From CAVTHW01 sp963734625 (lineage in GTDB: Bacteria > Acidobacteriota > Terriglobia > Bryobacterales > Bryobacteraceae), in the NCBI GenBank assembly GCA_963734625.1, contig CAVTHW010000006.1:189164-253163 (forward strand): a DNA stretch of 64,000 nucleotides, given 5' to 3'. Of the stretch, positions 54,624 to 63,334 are shown in pieces (positions within the stretch are counted from its first letter, which is position 1; every line of letters begins with the position of its first letter). The translations under genes were made by a program, and so were the position numbers. The notes under the pieces are model-generated. The model ran no database searches. It had not been told where the DNA came from and was given only the letters and a program-made list of their open reading frames with translations.

Positions 54624-56072
54624 ATGGCGGAACGCAAAAAGTCCACCTTCCAGCGGTTGCAGGATGGGAGGTTGAATCGGAAGCAACGCAAGGAACTTGC
54701 CCAACGGTTGGCGAAGGACGATCCGGGGTTGGAGATCGTGCATCGCGATGCGGCGGGAATTGATATTGGGAATGCGAGTCATTTCGTGGCGGTGCCGGCG
54801 GACCGGGATGCGGAGCCGGTGCGGGAATTCGGCTCCTGGACCGACGCGCTGCAGCGGATGGCTGAATGGCTGAAGAAATGTGGAATCCGGACCGTGGTGA
54901 TGCAGTCCACGGGGGTCTACTGGGTAGCGGCCCACGACGTGTTGGAAAAAGCCGGGTTCGAGGTTTGGCTGGTGAATGCGCGCGGCACCAAGAACCTGCC
55001 GGGGCGCAAGAGCGATGTGCAGGAGTGCCAGTGGTTGATGAAGCTGCATAGCTACGGGCTGCTGCGGAATTCGTTTCGGCCGCCCGAGCAGATTCGAGCG
55101 TTGCGGACGGTGTGGCGGCTGCGGGACCGGGTGGTGAGCGATGCGGGCCGGACCGTACAACAGATGCAGAAGGCGCTCACGAAGATGAACGTGCACTTGG
55201 CCAACGCGATCAACGACGTCAGCGGGGTCACCGGATTGAGGATCATTCGGGCCATCGTGAGCGGGCAACGGGACCCGCGGCAATTGGCCAAGCTGCGGGA
55301 CGTGCGCGTGCATGCCAGCGAGGAAGAGATCGTCTGCAGCCTGGAAGGCCACTGGCAATCCGACGTGCTCTTCGAGTTGGAGCAAGCGTTGGAAACCTAT
55401 GATTTCCACCAGCGGCAACTGGCCGCCTGCGATGCGCAGTTGCAGCGGTACATGGCGGCGTTGCCGGATCGCGACCAGGTCCCGGCCGCCGAACCGGTGG
55501 CTGAGCCGCAGGAGCCGGCGGGCAAGCGGCGCAAGGCCAAGTCGAAACGGAAGGCAAAGAACTACCCCAGCTTCGATTTGGCGGTGGAACTCCAGCGCAA
55601 GACGGGCGTGGATTTGACGACGATTGACGGGATCAATGTGCTGACGGCGCAGACGATCTTCGCCGAACTGGGCGCGGATCTGAGCGCATTTCCAAGCGAA
55701 GCGCATTTCTGCTCCTGGTTAACCCTTTCGCCCAAGCGCGACGTGAGCGGGGGAAAGGTGATTAAGCACGTGTCCAGCCCGATGCAAAACCGGGTGGCCC
55801 TGGCTTTGCGAATGGCGGCCCAGTCGTTGTTCAACAGCAATAGTTATCTCGGCGCCAAGTCCCGTCAGTTGCGGGCGAGGCTGGGCGGCCTCAAGGCGAT
55901 AAAGGCCATGGCGCGCTATCTGGCCTGCCTGGTTTACCGGCTTCTCACCAAGGGGCAAGCTTGGGTTGACCGAGGAGCCGCCCACTTCGAAGAGCAGCGC
56001 AAGTTCCGAGACATGGCCGCACTCGGACGCCGGGCCGCCGCCATGGGACTCCGATTGGTACCCAATGCCTAG
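54624..56072 (+). CDS. IS110-family DEDD transposase/recombinase
   Basis: A 482-residue recombinase. The N-terminal DEDD (RuvC-like) domain begins AAGIDIGNASHFVAVPADRD. IRTVVMQSTGVYWVA and RGTKNLPGRKSDVQECQWLM are the following DEDD blocks. A basic linker (KRRKAKSKRKAK) leads to the C-terminal domain with TIDGINVLTAQTIFAELGAD, the SWLTLSPKRDVSGGK motif and the region of the catalytic Ser (SPMQNRVALALRMAAQSL). The frame is intact and could mobilise both copies. Confidence 0.92.
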   Translation: MAERKKSTFQRLQDGRLNRKQRKELAQRLAKDDPGLEIVHRDAAGIDIGNASHFVAVPADRDAEPVREFGSWTDALQRMAEWLKKCGIRTVVMQSTGVYWVAAHDVLEKAGFEVWLVNARGTKNLPGRKSDVQECQWLMKLHSYGLLRNSFRPPEQIRALRTVWRLRDRVVSDAGRTVQQMQKALTKMNVHLANAINDVSGVTGLRIIRAIVSGQRDPRQLAKLRDVRVHASEEEIVCSLEGHWQSDVLFELEQALETYDFHQRQLAACDAQLQRYMAALPDRDQVPAAEPVAEPQEPAGKRRKAKSKRKAKNYPSFDLAVELQRKTGVDLTTIDGINVLTAQTIFAELGADLSAFPSEAHFCSWLTLSPKRDVSGGKVIKHVSSPMQNRVALALRMAAQSLFNSNSYLGAKSRQLRARLGGLKAIKAMARYLACLVYRLLTKGQAWVDRGAAHFEEQRKFRDMAALGRRAAAMGLRLVPNA

Positions 56073-56128
56073 CGGCTCCGAGCCCCGTAGCAGAAGATCT
56101 TACGTCCCTCGGGAGTGAGTTACCGGAG

Positions 56129-56214
56129 AGCCCTTGGCAGGGCGGCTTGGCGCCTCTGGCGCAGAGGCCCTGCTGCATTACGAGTGGTAACACGGTCAAT
56201 CGCGTGTTACTGGA
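56129..56214 (-). repeat. 84-86 bp mobile repeat, copy 2 (inverted relative to 37508)
   Basis: AGCCCTTGGCAGGGCGGC to CGCGTGTTACTGG is the reverse complement of 37508-37591 with scattered differences. It lies between IS110 copy 2 and the oxidoreductase gene. Confidence 0.65.
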
Positions 56215-56236
56215 GAGGCACAGAGACAACCTCGGA

Positions 56237-57754
56237 CTACAGTTTCAATTCCCAGCCCTTTTTGAACTCGGGTTGAACGTACTTGTTCGCCTCGGCGCTG
56301 TTGGTGAAGCGCAGATTTCTGGCATCCCATTGCAACTTGCCTGGGACGCGCCAGGCGATCTCGGTCAGCAACACCCACTCCGAGTATGGCGCCGCAATGC
56401 TGAAATCCGAGCAGGACATTTCGCCGCCCTTGCAGGCGCGGATCCAGTCCGATATGTGCCCCGGCGAACGTGTCAGCAATTGCGGCGGAAGGCGGTAATC
56501 CTTCCATCTCGCCGCGGGCAGCAGGCAGACACTCCCGCCGAATGAATTGGCGGCCATGATGCCTTTTGTGCCGATGAGGACGGAACCGTTGCCGGCGAGA
56601 ACACCGGTTTGCGAACCACCGCCCCGGCCACCCGCCCCGGCCGGCGCCGCACCGCGCGCTGCGCCAGCCCGTCCAGCGCCGGCTCCGGCTGCAGCTCCGC
56701 CCGAGGACGTTCCGCCGCCCAAGTTCGAGCGGCCTTTCTCAGCGAGGTTGTCGATCGGGGGCAGGATGGTCTCCTGCTCCATGCCTGGGACCTTGAAGGC
56801 TTCGGGATCTCCCGGGCGCGTGGAATCGTGGTAGTAGACCGTCACTGGGGGCATCTCGCCGCGGGCTGGGAATTCAAACCGGACCACCCCTCGAATGGGC
56901 ATGCTAAACTTGCTTGCGCCTTCCTGCGAGATGCACTCCACGCTGGTGGGAGCGCCCAGTTGCAGGGCCATCTGTATCGGACTCGCGGTATGCACGGCCC
57001 AGGACCCGACCTGGCCGTCGCCGAAATCCGGAAAACCCCGCCAGCGTTGAGGAACGTAGACTTCACTGAAGGGACGCATGGGATACCAGCCCAGCCAAAG
57101 GTCCCAATCCAGGGTCTTGGGAATGGTGGCTTCCTTGGGGGGCGCTTGCAGGCCGGTGGGGAAAGTACCCGGCGAGGTAGAGAAATGCGCCTCCTTCACG
57201 TCGCCGATCTCGCCCGACCAGACGATCTCCGCGGCTACCCGGTTGCCTTCCATCGAGAATCCCTGATTGCCCATCTGGGTGGCGACCTTGTACTTGACCG
57301 CGGCATCCTGGAGGAGTCGCGCCTCCCAGGGGGTCCGGGTCAAGGGCTTCTCCAAGTAAATGTGTTTGCCGCGCTGCATACAGGCCAGAGCCACCGTGGC
57401 ATGCATGAAATCGGGAATGGCGATGGTGCAGGCTTCGATGTTCTTTGCTTCCTTGTCCAGCATCACCCGGAAGTCCTTGTACTTGGGCACATTGTAGCGT
57501 CCAAGAACCTCCGCGCCGCGCGCTTCATCCACGTCGCAGAGCGCCACAATATTTTCGGTCCGCGCCGTGTCGTTAATGTCCATCGCCCCCTGGCCGCCGC
57601 AGCCGATGCCGGCGACGTTGAGCTTGTTGTAGAACGGTTTGTAGCCGAGGGCCTTCAGCGAAGTGACGCTGCCGAAGCCGCCTCTGGGCAGGGCCCCGGC
57701 CAAAAGCCCTCCATAAAAGAAAAACTTCCGCCTTGAAACAGAATTGTGGGACAT
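56237..57754 (-). CDS. Gfo/Idh/MocA-family oxidoreductase, exported
   Basis: 505 residues. A twin-arginine leader (SRRKFFFYGGLLAGALP) is followed by the Rossmann motif LNVAGIGCGGQGAMDI and the EKPL motif in KHIYLEKPLTRTPWEA (Lys important for catalysis). The C-terminal substrate domain carries an unusual low-complexity Gly/Ala insert at about residues 345-385 (GGTSSGGAAAGAGAGRAGAA). NAD(P)-dependent sugar oxidation or isomerisation is the family role. The start at 57754 has GGTGGAG close by; an in-frame GTG lies 9 bases earlier. Confidence 0.88.
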   Translation of the reverse strand: MSHNSVSRRKFFFYGGLLAGALPRGGFGSVTSLKALGYKPFYNKLNVAGIGCGGQGAMDINDTARTENIVALCDVDEARGAEVLGRYNVPKYKDFRVMLDKEAKNIEACTIAIPDFMHATVALACMQRGKHIYLEKPLTRTPWEARLLQDAAVKYKVATQMGNQGFSMEGNRVAAEIVWSGEIGDVKEAHFSTSPGTFPTGLQAPPKEATIPKTLDWDLWLGWYPMRPFSEVYVPQRWRGFPDFGDGQVGSWAVHTASPIQMALQLGAPTSVECISQEGASKFSMPIRGVVRFEFPARGEMPPVTVYYHDSTRPGDPEAFKVPGMEQETILPPIDNLAEKGRSNLGGGTSSGGAAAGAGAGRAGAARGAAPAGAGGRGGGSQTGVLAGNGSVLIGTKGIMAANSFGGSVCLLPAARWKDYRLPPQLLTRSPGHISDWIRACKGGEMSCSDFSIAAPYSEWVLLTEIAWRVPGKLQWDARNLRFTNSAEANKYVQPEFKKGWELKL

Positions 57755-57879
57755 GTACTCCACCTTCCGGCAGGACGCCTGTACTCCAGAATTCCCGTTT
57801 TCGCTTCCTGGGCACGATTAATTCTACTCCCAGCGGCCTGGGTGGGGGATTCACCACGAAGGCACAGAGGACACGGAGG
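57755..57879. other. Intergenic, with a CACCACGAAGGCACAGAGG-type repeat
   Basis: TTCACCACGAAGGCACAGAG near 57850 is a short interspersed sequence of the type also seen near 52275 and 58590. No gene. Confidence 0.35.
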
Positions 57880-58226
57880 CTAGGCGGCCTTGCGTGTCCG
57901 GGGCCGCTTCGGTTTCGTGACTGGAACAAACCGGAGCTCGATCCGTTTGTCCAGCGCCGCGGCGATGCGCCGGAGCATCGCGAGGGAATGACCCTCATAG
58001 TCGGCGTCCTCAAGGCGGCAGATGACCGAGGCGGTGGTGCGGACCTTCCCGGCGAGCGCACGCTGGCTTAAGCCCCGCCTTCGCCCGGAGTTCATAGATC
58101 ATGGACGCAATCTGGGTATCGAAGAGCGCTTGTTCATAGAAGCTCTCCTGCTCGCGGATCGCCGGTGACGAAGCGGTCATAGGCGTGCTGCAGCGCCTTC
58201 GATTCGAACTTTTTCTTGGCCGGCAT
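57880..58226 (-). pseudogene. XRE/HigA-type antitoxin with two frameshifts
   Basis: The start MPAKKKFESKALQHAYDRFV at 58226 has a good ribosome binding site (AAAGGAGAG). One frame change near 58152 leads to EQESFYEQALFDTQIASMIY and a second near 58068 to GLSQRALAGKVRTTASVICR, a helix-turn-helix, then LEDADYEGHSLAMLRRIAAA. The assembled product would be about 115 residues, usual for HigA-like antitoxins. The remaining open frame alone (71 residues) lacks the N-terminus. Confidence 0.7.
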
Positions 58227-58230
58227 TGCG

Positions 58231-58509
58231 TTACTCTCCTTTCGCCGGGACGAAGGTATGGCGCGCGGGATGGGAGCGGAACCGTCTCATCCTTTCAATC
58301 GCGCGTTCGATCTCCAGCTTTGGCACTTCGCGCTCCTTGGTCAATCCGTGCGAGATCACGACGGCGTTGGCCCCGTGAAAAAAGTAGAGGATGCGATAAT
58401 GCACACCCGCGAGCGAGGGCCGCAGCTCGTGGATTCCGTCCCGGAGCAGATCGGCAATCGGCCTCCGCAATTCGTGTCCTTCCGACTCCAGCCGCGCGAG
58501 ATACGCCAA
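58231..58509 (-). pseudogene. RelE/HigB (Gp49-like) toxin lacking its N-terminus
   Basis: AYLARLESEGHELRRPIADL, IHELRPSLAGVHYRILYFFH and ISHGLTKEREVPKLEIERAI match phage-derived Gp49-like HigB toxins. The usual first 30 residues are replaced by sequence with a TAG just upstream of RAAKCLAY. The antitoxin remnant follows 4 bases downstream, the normal toxin-antitoxin order for HigBA. Confidence 0.7.
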
Positions 58510-58629
58510 ACACTTGGCGGCACGCTACATTTCAGTGTTCGTCAATTTGCGAACATTTGTCAAATCCGGGCCATTCTTGGGGCGGGCTCACGCCAAGGCG
58601 CAAAGACGCGAAGAAAATCATGAAGCGGG

Positions 58630-59394
58630 TCAGGCGACGCGCTCGCGTTCGAAGAACTGGGGGCCTGTTTCGCGGAAGTGGTCGAGGGAGGTGAACTGCT
58701 TGTCGGCCGCGTTGGTGATGCGGGTGCGGTCCTTCCTGGTGATGCCGCTCTCGAAATCCTGGTGGACCATCACGCTCTTGAAAGGAAGCCGGTGGCGCAG
58801 GAATTCCAGGCAGGAGATGGTGGCCAGGCGGGCCTTGTCATTGTCCTTGACTCCAAACAGGTAGAGCGGGCGAGGGCCGCAATCGAACTGGTAGTCAACC
58901 TCGTACTCGTCGTGGTCCGGGATGGGAAGGACGCCCGGGCGCGGGTTGTACTCGGCGAGGTGTTCCTGGATGAACTCGTCCAGTTGCTCGTAGAACAGGC
59001 TCTGGATCACTTCGCGCTTGAAGTACTGCATGCTGGATACTTTGGCGACAGTCTGGGCGAATTGCAGGATGGCGGGATAGAGGGCTTCCGGCTCGGCTTC
59101 GATGTAGAGCCGCCCGTCAGCCTCCTGAATCCGGTTCTCGGCCAGGATCCGGCTGAAGATGCGCTGCTTGTTGGGGGTGTCCAGGTCGTAGCTGTAGGTC
59201 AGCCGCATGAGGGTCATGCCATGGTCGCTGATCCGGAGCTTGCTGGTCCCATTGCGGGCTTCGTCGAGGAAGATGTCCACCATGTCGCCGTCCTCATGGA
59301 ACAGGGGCGCCAGGACCTGGGTGACGCCGGGACGGCGCTCGCGGAAGGCCACGTGTCCGTTGAATTGCTGTTTCAATAGTTCCAAGCCGGTCAT
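58630..59394 (-). CDS. DUF1828-domain protein
   Basis: 254 residues. The N-terminal third (VTQVLAPLFHEDGDMVDIFL; LRISDHGMTLMRLTY) matches the DUF1828 pattern; the C-terminal part (VDYQFDCGPRPLYLFGVKDN; FKSVMVHQDFESGITRKDRT) looks like a restriction-endonuclease-type alpha/beta core. These proteins occur in defence neighbourhoods, but their activity is not established. The start overlaps the preceding stop by 4 bases (ATGA), so it is translationally coupled to the gene at 59391. Confidence 0.75.
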   Translation of the reverse strand: MTGLELLKQQFNGHVAFRERRPGVTQVLAPLFHEDGDMVDIFLDEARNGTSKLRISDHGMTLMRLTYSYDLDTPNKQRIFSRILAENRIQEADGRLYIEAEPEALYPAILQFAQTVAKVSSMQYFKREVIQSLFYEQLDEFIQEHLAEYNPRPGVLPIPDHDEYEVDYQFDCGPRPLYLFGVKDNDKARLATISCLEFLRHRLPFKSVMVHQDFESGITRKDRTRITNAADKQFTSLDHFRETGPQFFERERVA

Positions 59395-59912
59395 GGGTTT
59401 GGCTCCAGGTCGGCGAAGGGCAGCTTGCCCTGCGCGATGTCGGCGAAATGATCCATCGCGTTGGTGATGTTCGTTGTCCTCAAGAAATACTGTAACGCTT
59501 CTTCATAGGATGCGAAATCCCGGTTCACGGCCGCCGCTTTCTCTGGCCGGAGGCCTGCATCGATCATATCAGCGCTGGCGCGGTGGACATGAAAGTCGCA
59601 GTGCGGGTGCGCCGGGTCGAAGGAGTCGTCGTAGGCGCCATGCGGCCCGTTGCAGCGCAGAAGGTGGACCTCTCCGGTGCCGTCCTTGGGGAGGAACACC
59701 AGCCCAATGGAGAAGTTCTCCGGCAGGTCCTCGCTGCGCCGCATGAAGGCGCGGAAGTCGGCGCTTCCATCGACCGACTTCAGTAACATGTCGTTGCGGA
59801 AGTGGCCGCGGTCGAGTTTCATGTCGCGCTTCGGCGGTTCGGTAACGATCTTCGGGCAGCCGATCAGGCTGTCGATTTCTTCTTGGGTGTAGCGGCGGGG
59901 GTCGGTGGGCAT
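59391..59912 (-). CDS. Hypothetical protein coupled to the DUF1828 gene
   Basis: 173 residues. GCPKIVTEPPKRDMKLDRGH, FSIGLVFLPKDGTGEVHLLR and HPHCDFHVHRASADMIDAGL are notable; the His/Cys-rich segment could bind metal. CAAGGAGAA precedes the ATG. It forms a two-gene unit with the DUF1828 gene. I do not recognise the family, but two-gene coupling suggests a functional pair. Confidence 0.7.
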   Translation of the reverse strand: MPTDPRRYTQEEIDSLIGCPKIVTEPPKRDMKLDRGHFRNDMLLKSVDGSADFRAFMRRSEDLPENFSIGLVFLPKDGTGEVHLLRCNGPHGAYDDSFDPAHPHCDFHVHRASADMIDAGLRPEKAAAVNRDFASYEEALQYFLRTTNITNAMDHFADIAQGKLPFADLEPNP

Positions 59913-59914
59913 GG

Positions 59915-60046
59915 TCAGGATTCTCCTTGGCAGGCATTGCAGAGCATGGCTGGACGCCGTGCACCGAGTCGATTGCTGGCCTCGACGGCGAGGCGGTTTG
60001 GGGCGACCAGACGCTGGTTGGAGCCGAATTGGAAGACGAGGGGCAT
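59915..60046 (-). CDS. Possible small protein
   Basis: 43 residues from ATG 60046: MPLVFQFGSNQRLVAPNRLA and a C-terminal CNACQGES. Its stop lies 2 bases before the next gene's ATG and its start 5 bases after the previous stop, spacing expected in an operon. No ribosome binding site or homology is evident. Confidence 0.3.
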   Translation of the reverse strand: MPLVFQFGSNQRLVAPNRLAVEASNRLGARRPAMLCNACQGES

Positions 60047-60051
60047 AGGCT

Positions 60052-60816
60052 CTATGTCAACGACAAGTTGTACTTTGCCGACAGGGCCACGTTCCTGTCC
60101 TCGTAGAGCAGTTTCGTGAAGTCGCCCAGTGGCTTTTCCCACAGTGAATTCAAGTGCGTCTGCAAAGTCCAGAGATCGCTGACCATTTGCTCCTCTCGCA
60201 CGATGAAGTCCCTTTTCAGCAGTTCCGGGATCTTGAGGGCATCTTGTACTTGCTGAAGCCCCCGGTACTGCTGAATGCGCTCTTTGCGGGGGACGAGACG
60301 TACCCTGCCCATCAGCACGTTGCCCAACAGGACGTCGTGCACGATCACATTGCGGTACGCCTTGATGTTCTGAACAAAGGTGGTGTACGCCTTCCATTCC
60401 TTTCGGCCTGCGTAGTACTCTCGAATCGCTTGGTTGCGGGATGGAATCGGGATAGGAGGCCTGCCTTGGCCGTACTTTAGGTAGTGTTCGTAGACGTTGC
60501 GATAGTGCTCGTCATACCACTCGGCCGCAAGGGCGAGGAACTTCTTGCGTGAAAGGGTTTGAAGGACCTTTATCTTCTGGCCAGTACATTCGGCCACCAC
60601 GATGTACATCCTCAGGATGAACTGCTCCGTCAAGTCGCAGGCGGAGCCAAGATGGGTGTAGAAGTCGCCGAAGGGAGACTTTAAGGTGCCCGAGAGGTGC
60701 TCATGGGCGGCGACAAGGTGGAGGAAGAGCGAATAGTGCAGGTAGCATACTTTCCAGAGATCGTCTGCAACATCCTCACGGCGTTCGATACGATCGGGGG
60801 CCTCGGAGGCACTCAA
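60052..60816 (-). CDS. HEPN-like protein with RNxxxH motif, unknown
   Basis: A 254-residue all-helical protein. R155-N156-V-I-V-H160 in IKAYRNVIVHDVLLG matches the RNxxxH signature of HEPN ribonucleases, placed at the end of a helix as expected. Upstream helices (YLHYSLFLHLVAAHEHLSG; DLTEQFILRMYIVVAEC) resemble HEPN four-helix bundles. The start appears to be TTG at 60816, overlapping the stop of the 55-residue gene (TTGA). The defence-like setting fits an RNase effector, but the family is unassigned. Confidence 0.6.
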   Translation of the reverse strand: MSASEAPDRIERREDVADDLWKVCYLHYSLFLHLVAAHEHLSGTLKSPFGDFYTHLGSACDLTEQFILRMYIVVAECTGQKIKVLQTLSRKKFLALAAEWYDEHYRNVYEHYLKYGQGRPPIPIPSRNQAIREYYAGRKEWKAYTTFVQNIKAYRNVIVHDVLLGNVLMGRVRLVPRKERIQQYRGLQQVQDALKIPELLKRDFIVREEQMVSDLWTLQTHLNSLWEKPLGDFTKLLYEDRNVALSAKYNLSLT

Positions 60817-60980
60817 TTCGCTTTGTTGTAGGCACTACGAGAATTCCAGAACCGCTCGCAGTTTGGGAATCGTTCCTTGATGATCGGCCAATACTGGCGC
60901 TCGTGCAAGTCGCCATCGGTGGCAAAGTGGAAAGCGGAGACGATTTGTCGAAGTTCCTTTGTGCTTAGTTCAAGTGGCAT
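60813..60980 (-). CDS. Small protein coupled to the HEPN-like gene
   Basis: 55 residues: MPLELSTKELRQIVSAFHFA, DGDLHERQYWPIIKERFPNC and a basic end. The stop overlaps the TTG start of the next gene. Acidic/aromatic composition and tight coupling suggest a partner or regulator of the HEPN-like protein. No family recognised. Confidence 0.5.
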   Translation of the reverse strand: MPLELSTKELRQIVSAFHFATDGDLHERQYWPIIKERFPNCERFWNSRSAYNKAN

Positions 60981-61026
60981 GGGGTCGCTGTCTGACGGTT
61001 AGTTTTGGCTGGGCAGGCGTGGCATA

Positions 61027-63328
61027 TCAGACCTCACTCTTCTTCTGGAAAGTCAACTCCAGCGCCAAAGTCGGGCTTTCCTTGGCGTCGCCTTTCGACG
61101 GCACGCCGAAACGTCTCAACGGCCCGGCGGTCCTCATCCGATGAAAGAATTCAAGAGAGACATCCTTTATGACGGCTTCAATGGTCTCCCAAGGGACGAA
61201 GGTCTCGATTGCACCCAGGCTGATGTACCAATGCTCGAGCGCCACGTAGTCATCCATGGCGTAGGAAGTCGACCGCTGCAAAAACGCTTGCAGGAAACGT
61301 GATTGCGCCGGGCAGAGTCTGCAGTTCCCTGGACAAACGCGTTCGGACGCGTATCTCCGACCCACTCCTTCCAGCGGTAAAGAATAGAGGCCAGGTCACC
61401 AATCTGCACCAGTCGTCCAGAAGAGGCAGCCGCCTCGATACTTGAAACGCAAAGGTCCTTCAACCGAGCTCAAGTGCCTCTTTCATCGACCAGAGTATCG
61501 AGACGCCGATCCTTTTCTCCCAACTTCCGGGCCTACCAAGAAATACGAGATCGACCGGCAGACTGAGACCTTCGGTTTGTCGAATTGCCGCTTCAAGCAC
61601 GTTCAGCCTACGAGTCGCGTCAGGTTTCCTTTTGAGGTACCAATAGATGATGCGGACGGCGTGCATCATTGGGGCGATCTCGAACATGCCGGACGTCGTG
61701 TGCAGAAGATCGTCACAAACGTCGCACAGCGCCGGCTGAGAAAACCCTCGGCGTGGTCCAATGGGATGCTCTCCTTGTAAGCTTCCCAACCGATCAAGGG
61801 CAACCTCCAAAAGCCCCCGCGCCTTTAGACCGAGGAACTCGGCACGGAGCCGTGACCGGTCGCCAGTCGCATCCAGGATGCGATCCATGGTTGCCTGTGA
61901 GATGTCATCGTCCGCAATTGCAAGGTGGAAATAACGATCAAACACATCCTCGGAACACACGCGCAGTTCCCTATACCATGTTTCATCGAATTCCTCTCCG
62001 TAGCCGCTTCCCGTCCAGAGCCCATTCGATGGTGGAAAACAACTGTTTCACAATTTCGCGCACGTGCGGCCGAACTTCTTCTCGCGCCTGGTTGATAATT
62101 CCGACAACGGCATCGCGCTGTTGGTTTCGTCGTTGGTCTCTGTGAGGCCTCCCCGTCAACAACTGTTTGTTACGGCAATCGCACGGTAGACTTCGGGATG
62201 AAACACGCGCAATACTTCGAGGCCGATCAGATCCACCGGGTTAACATGGAAAGCTCTGTCCAGCACGGAAGAGTGACGTGTGAAAGGCCAGTGTTGATAG
62301 GAAGCGGTTAACGTCGCGGAGAGTCTTGAAGTGAGCCTGAAGACCACCAAGGAAGAGATTGCCCCAGCGGTGTTTGTTAAATCGCTTCGAAACCGCTGGT
62401 TCCGAGATCACCCGATCAAGTCCATCACAGAACCCGATGAAGCCGCGCACGTTCGATGAGCGGCACGTCAAAACCGACCTGAACGATCTTCTCTAGATAG
62501 TCGCGCCCGCTGACCGCGACTACTTTTTCGATATTCTTCTCGACGACGCTTCGGTCAAAGAGAACGAGGTACACGACGTTCGGGAAGTCGGCGTTGACCT
62601 TGATGAGTTGAAAGAGTTCCTGAACCTCGGAAGGAATCAATCTGTCGATATCATCAATGACCACCAGCAGGGGGAGAAATGGGGGCGGGAGGCACATGGG
62701 AAAGTTCCGCCTTCACTTCCTCAAGACTCTTTCTGCCGACTTCGGCCCCTGGTTCAAATAGTCCACCAACGAGGTCAGCGAACTTCGACGACCACCGAAG
62801 CAACCCGGCGATCACTACGAGAATCAGGCCGATGGTGATGGCGATCTGCCGTACCTGGGTAGCTGCAATTCCCACGAGGGCAGCCGTGGCAAGCAAGCCG
62901 ACGATCAGTGGGTTCCTCATGTGGCCAACAAGTCCTGCACTCGCCCGGAGAGCTGTGGCGTATCGGCGCCAGCGCTGCAGCAGTCGCTTCTGGTCCTTTC
63001 GGGAGGCGCTGGCCCCCTTGCCGAGCGCGATTCCAATCTGGTCGAAGAACGCTTCAGTAAACTGCTCGCGGTTGGCAAATTGCCTCGGATTGAACTCCGC
63101 GATGCTGGGGACGTCCCGCCCAGGCTTTTCGCGTAGGACGTCCATTACCATGTTCTTGATAGAAAACCATCCCCAGGCGCCGTAAAGGCCGATAACCAGA
63201 CTATCGCGCCCCTTATAGCCGCTGACAGAAGCGGCTAAGGCTTCCGCGAAAGCGCGGCGGCCGAGCTTGTCGTCAACTCGGATCGTGATGGGCCGGTCTG
63301 CCGAAAACCAGTCTTGATGTTCTGCCAT
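61027..63328 (-). pseudogene. KAP-family P-loop NTPase, multiply frameshifted, Walker A damaged
   Basis: Start MAEHQDWFSADRPITIRVDD at 63328. The phosphate-binding loop should read GxWGSGKS but reads YGAWGWFSIKNM, so the Lys is missing. Two membrane helices (IVGLLATAALVGIAATQV; AITIGLILVVIAGLL) follow, then frames switch. LLVVIDDIDRLIPSEV (Walker B) is at 62425-62697, a NTPase body at 62241-62471, then ISQATMDRILDATGDRSRLR and CDVCDDLLHTTSGMFEIAPM at 61460-61960, and the tail to the TGA at 61027. At least six frame changes. KAP NTPases occur in defence and type I restriction neighbourhoods. Confidence 0.65.
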
Positions 63329-63334
63329 AAGCGT

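Larger units (their letters stand above)
54426..56131 (+). mobile_element. IS110-family element, copy 2 (intact transposase)
   Basis: About 1.7 kb, near-identical to copy 1. Its left edge adjoins a truncated REP-like unit (GCCGGCCCCGG) and its right edge adjoins the 86-bp repeat at 56129. Confidence 0.85.
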
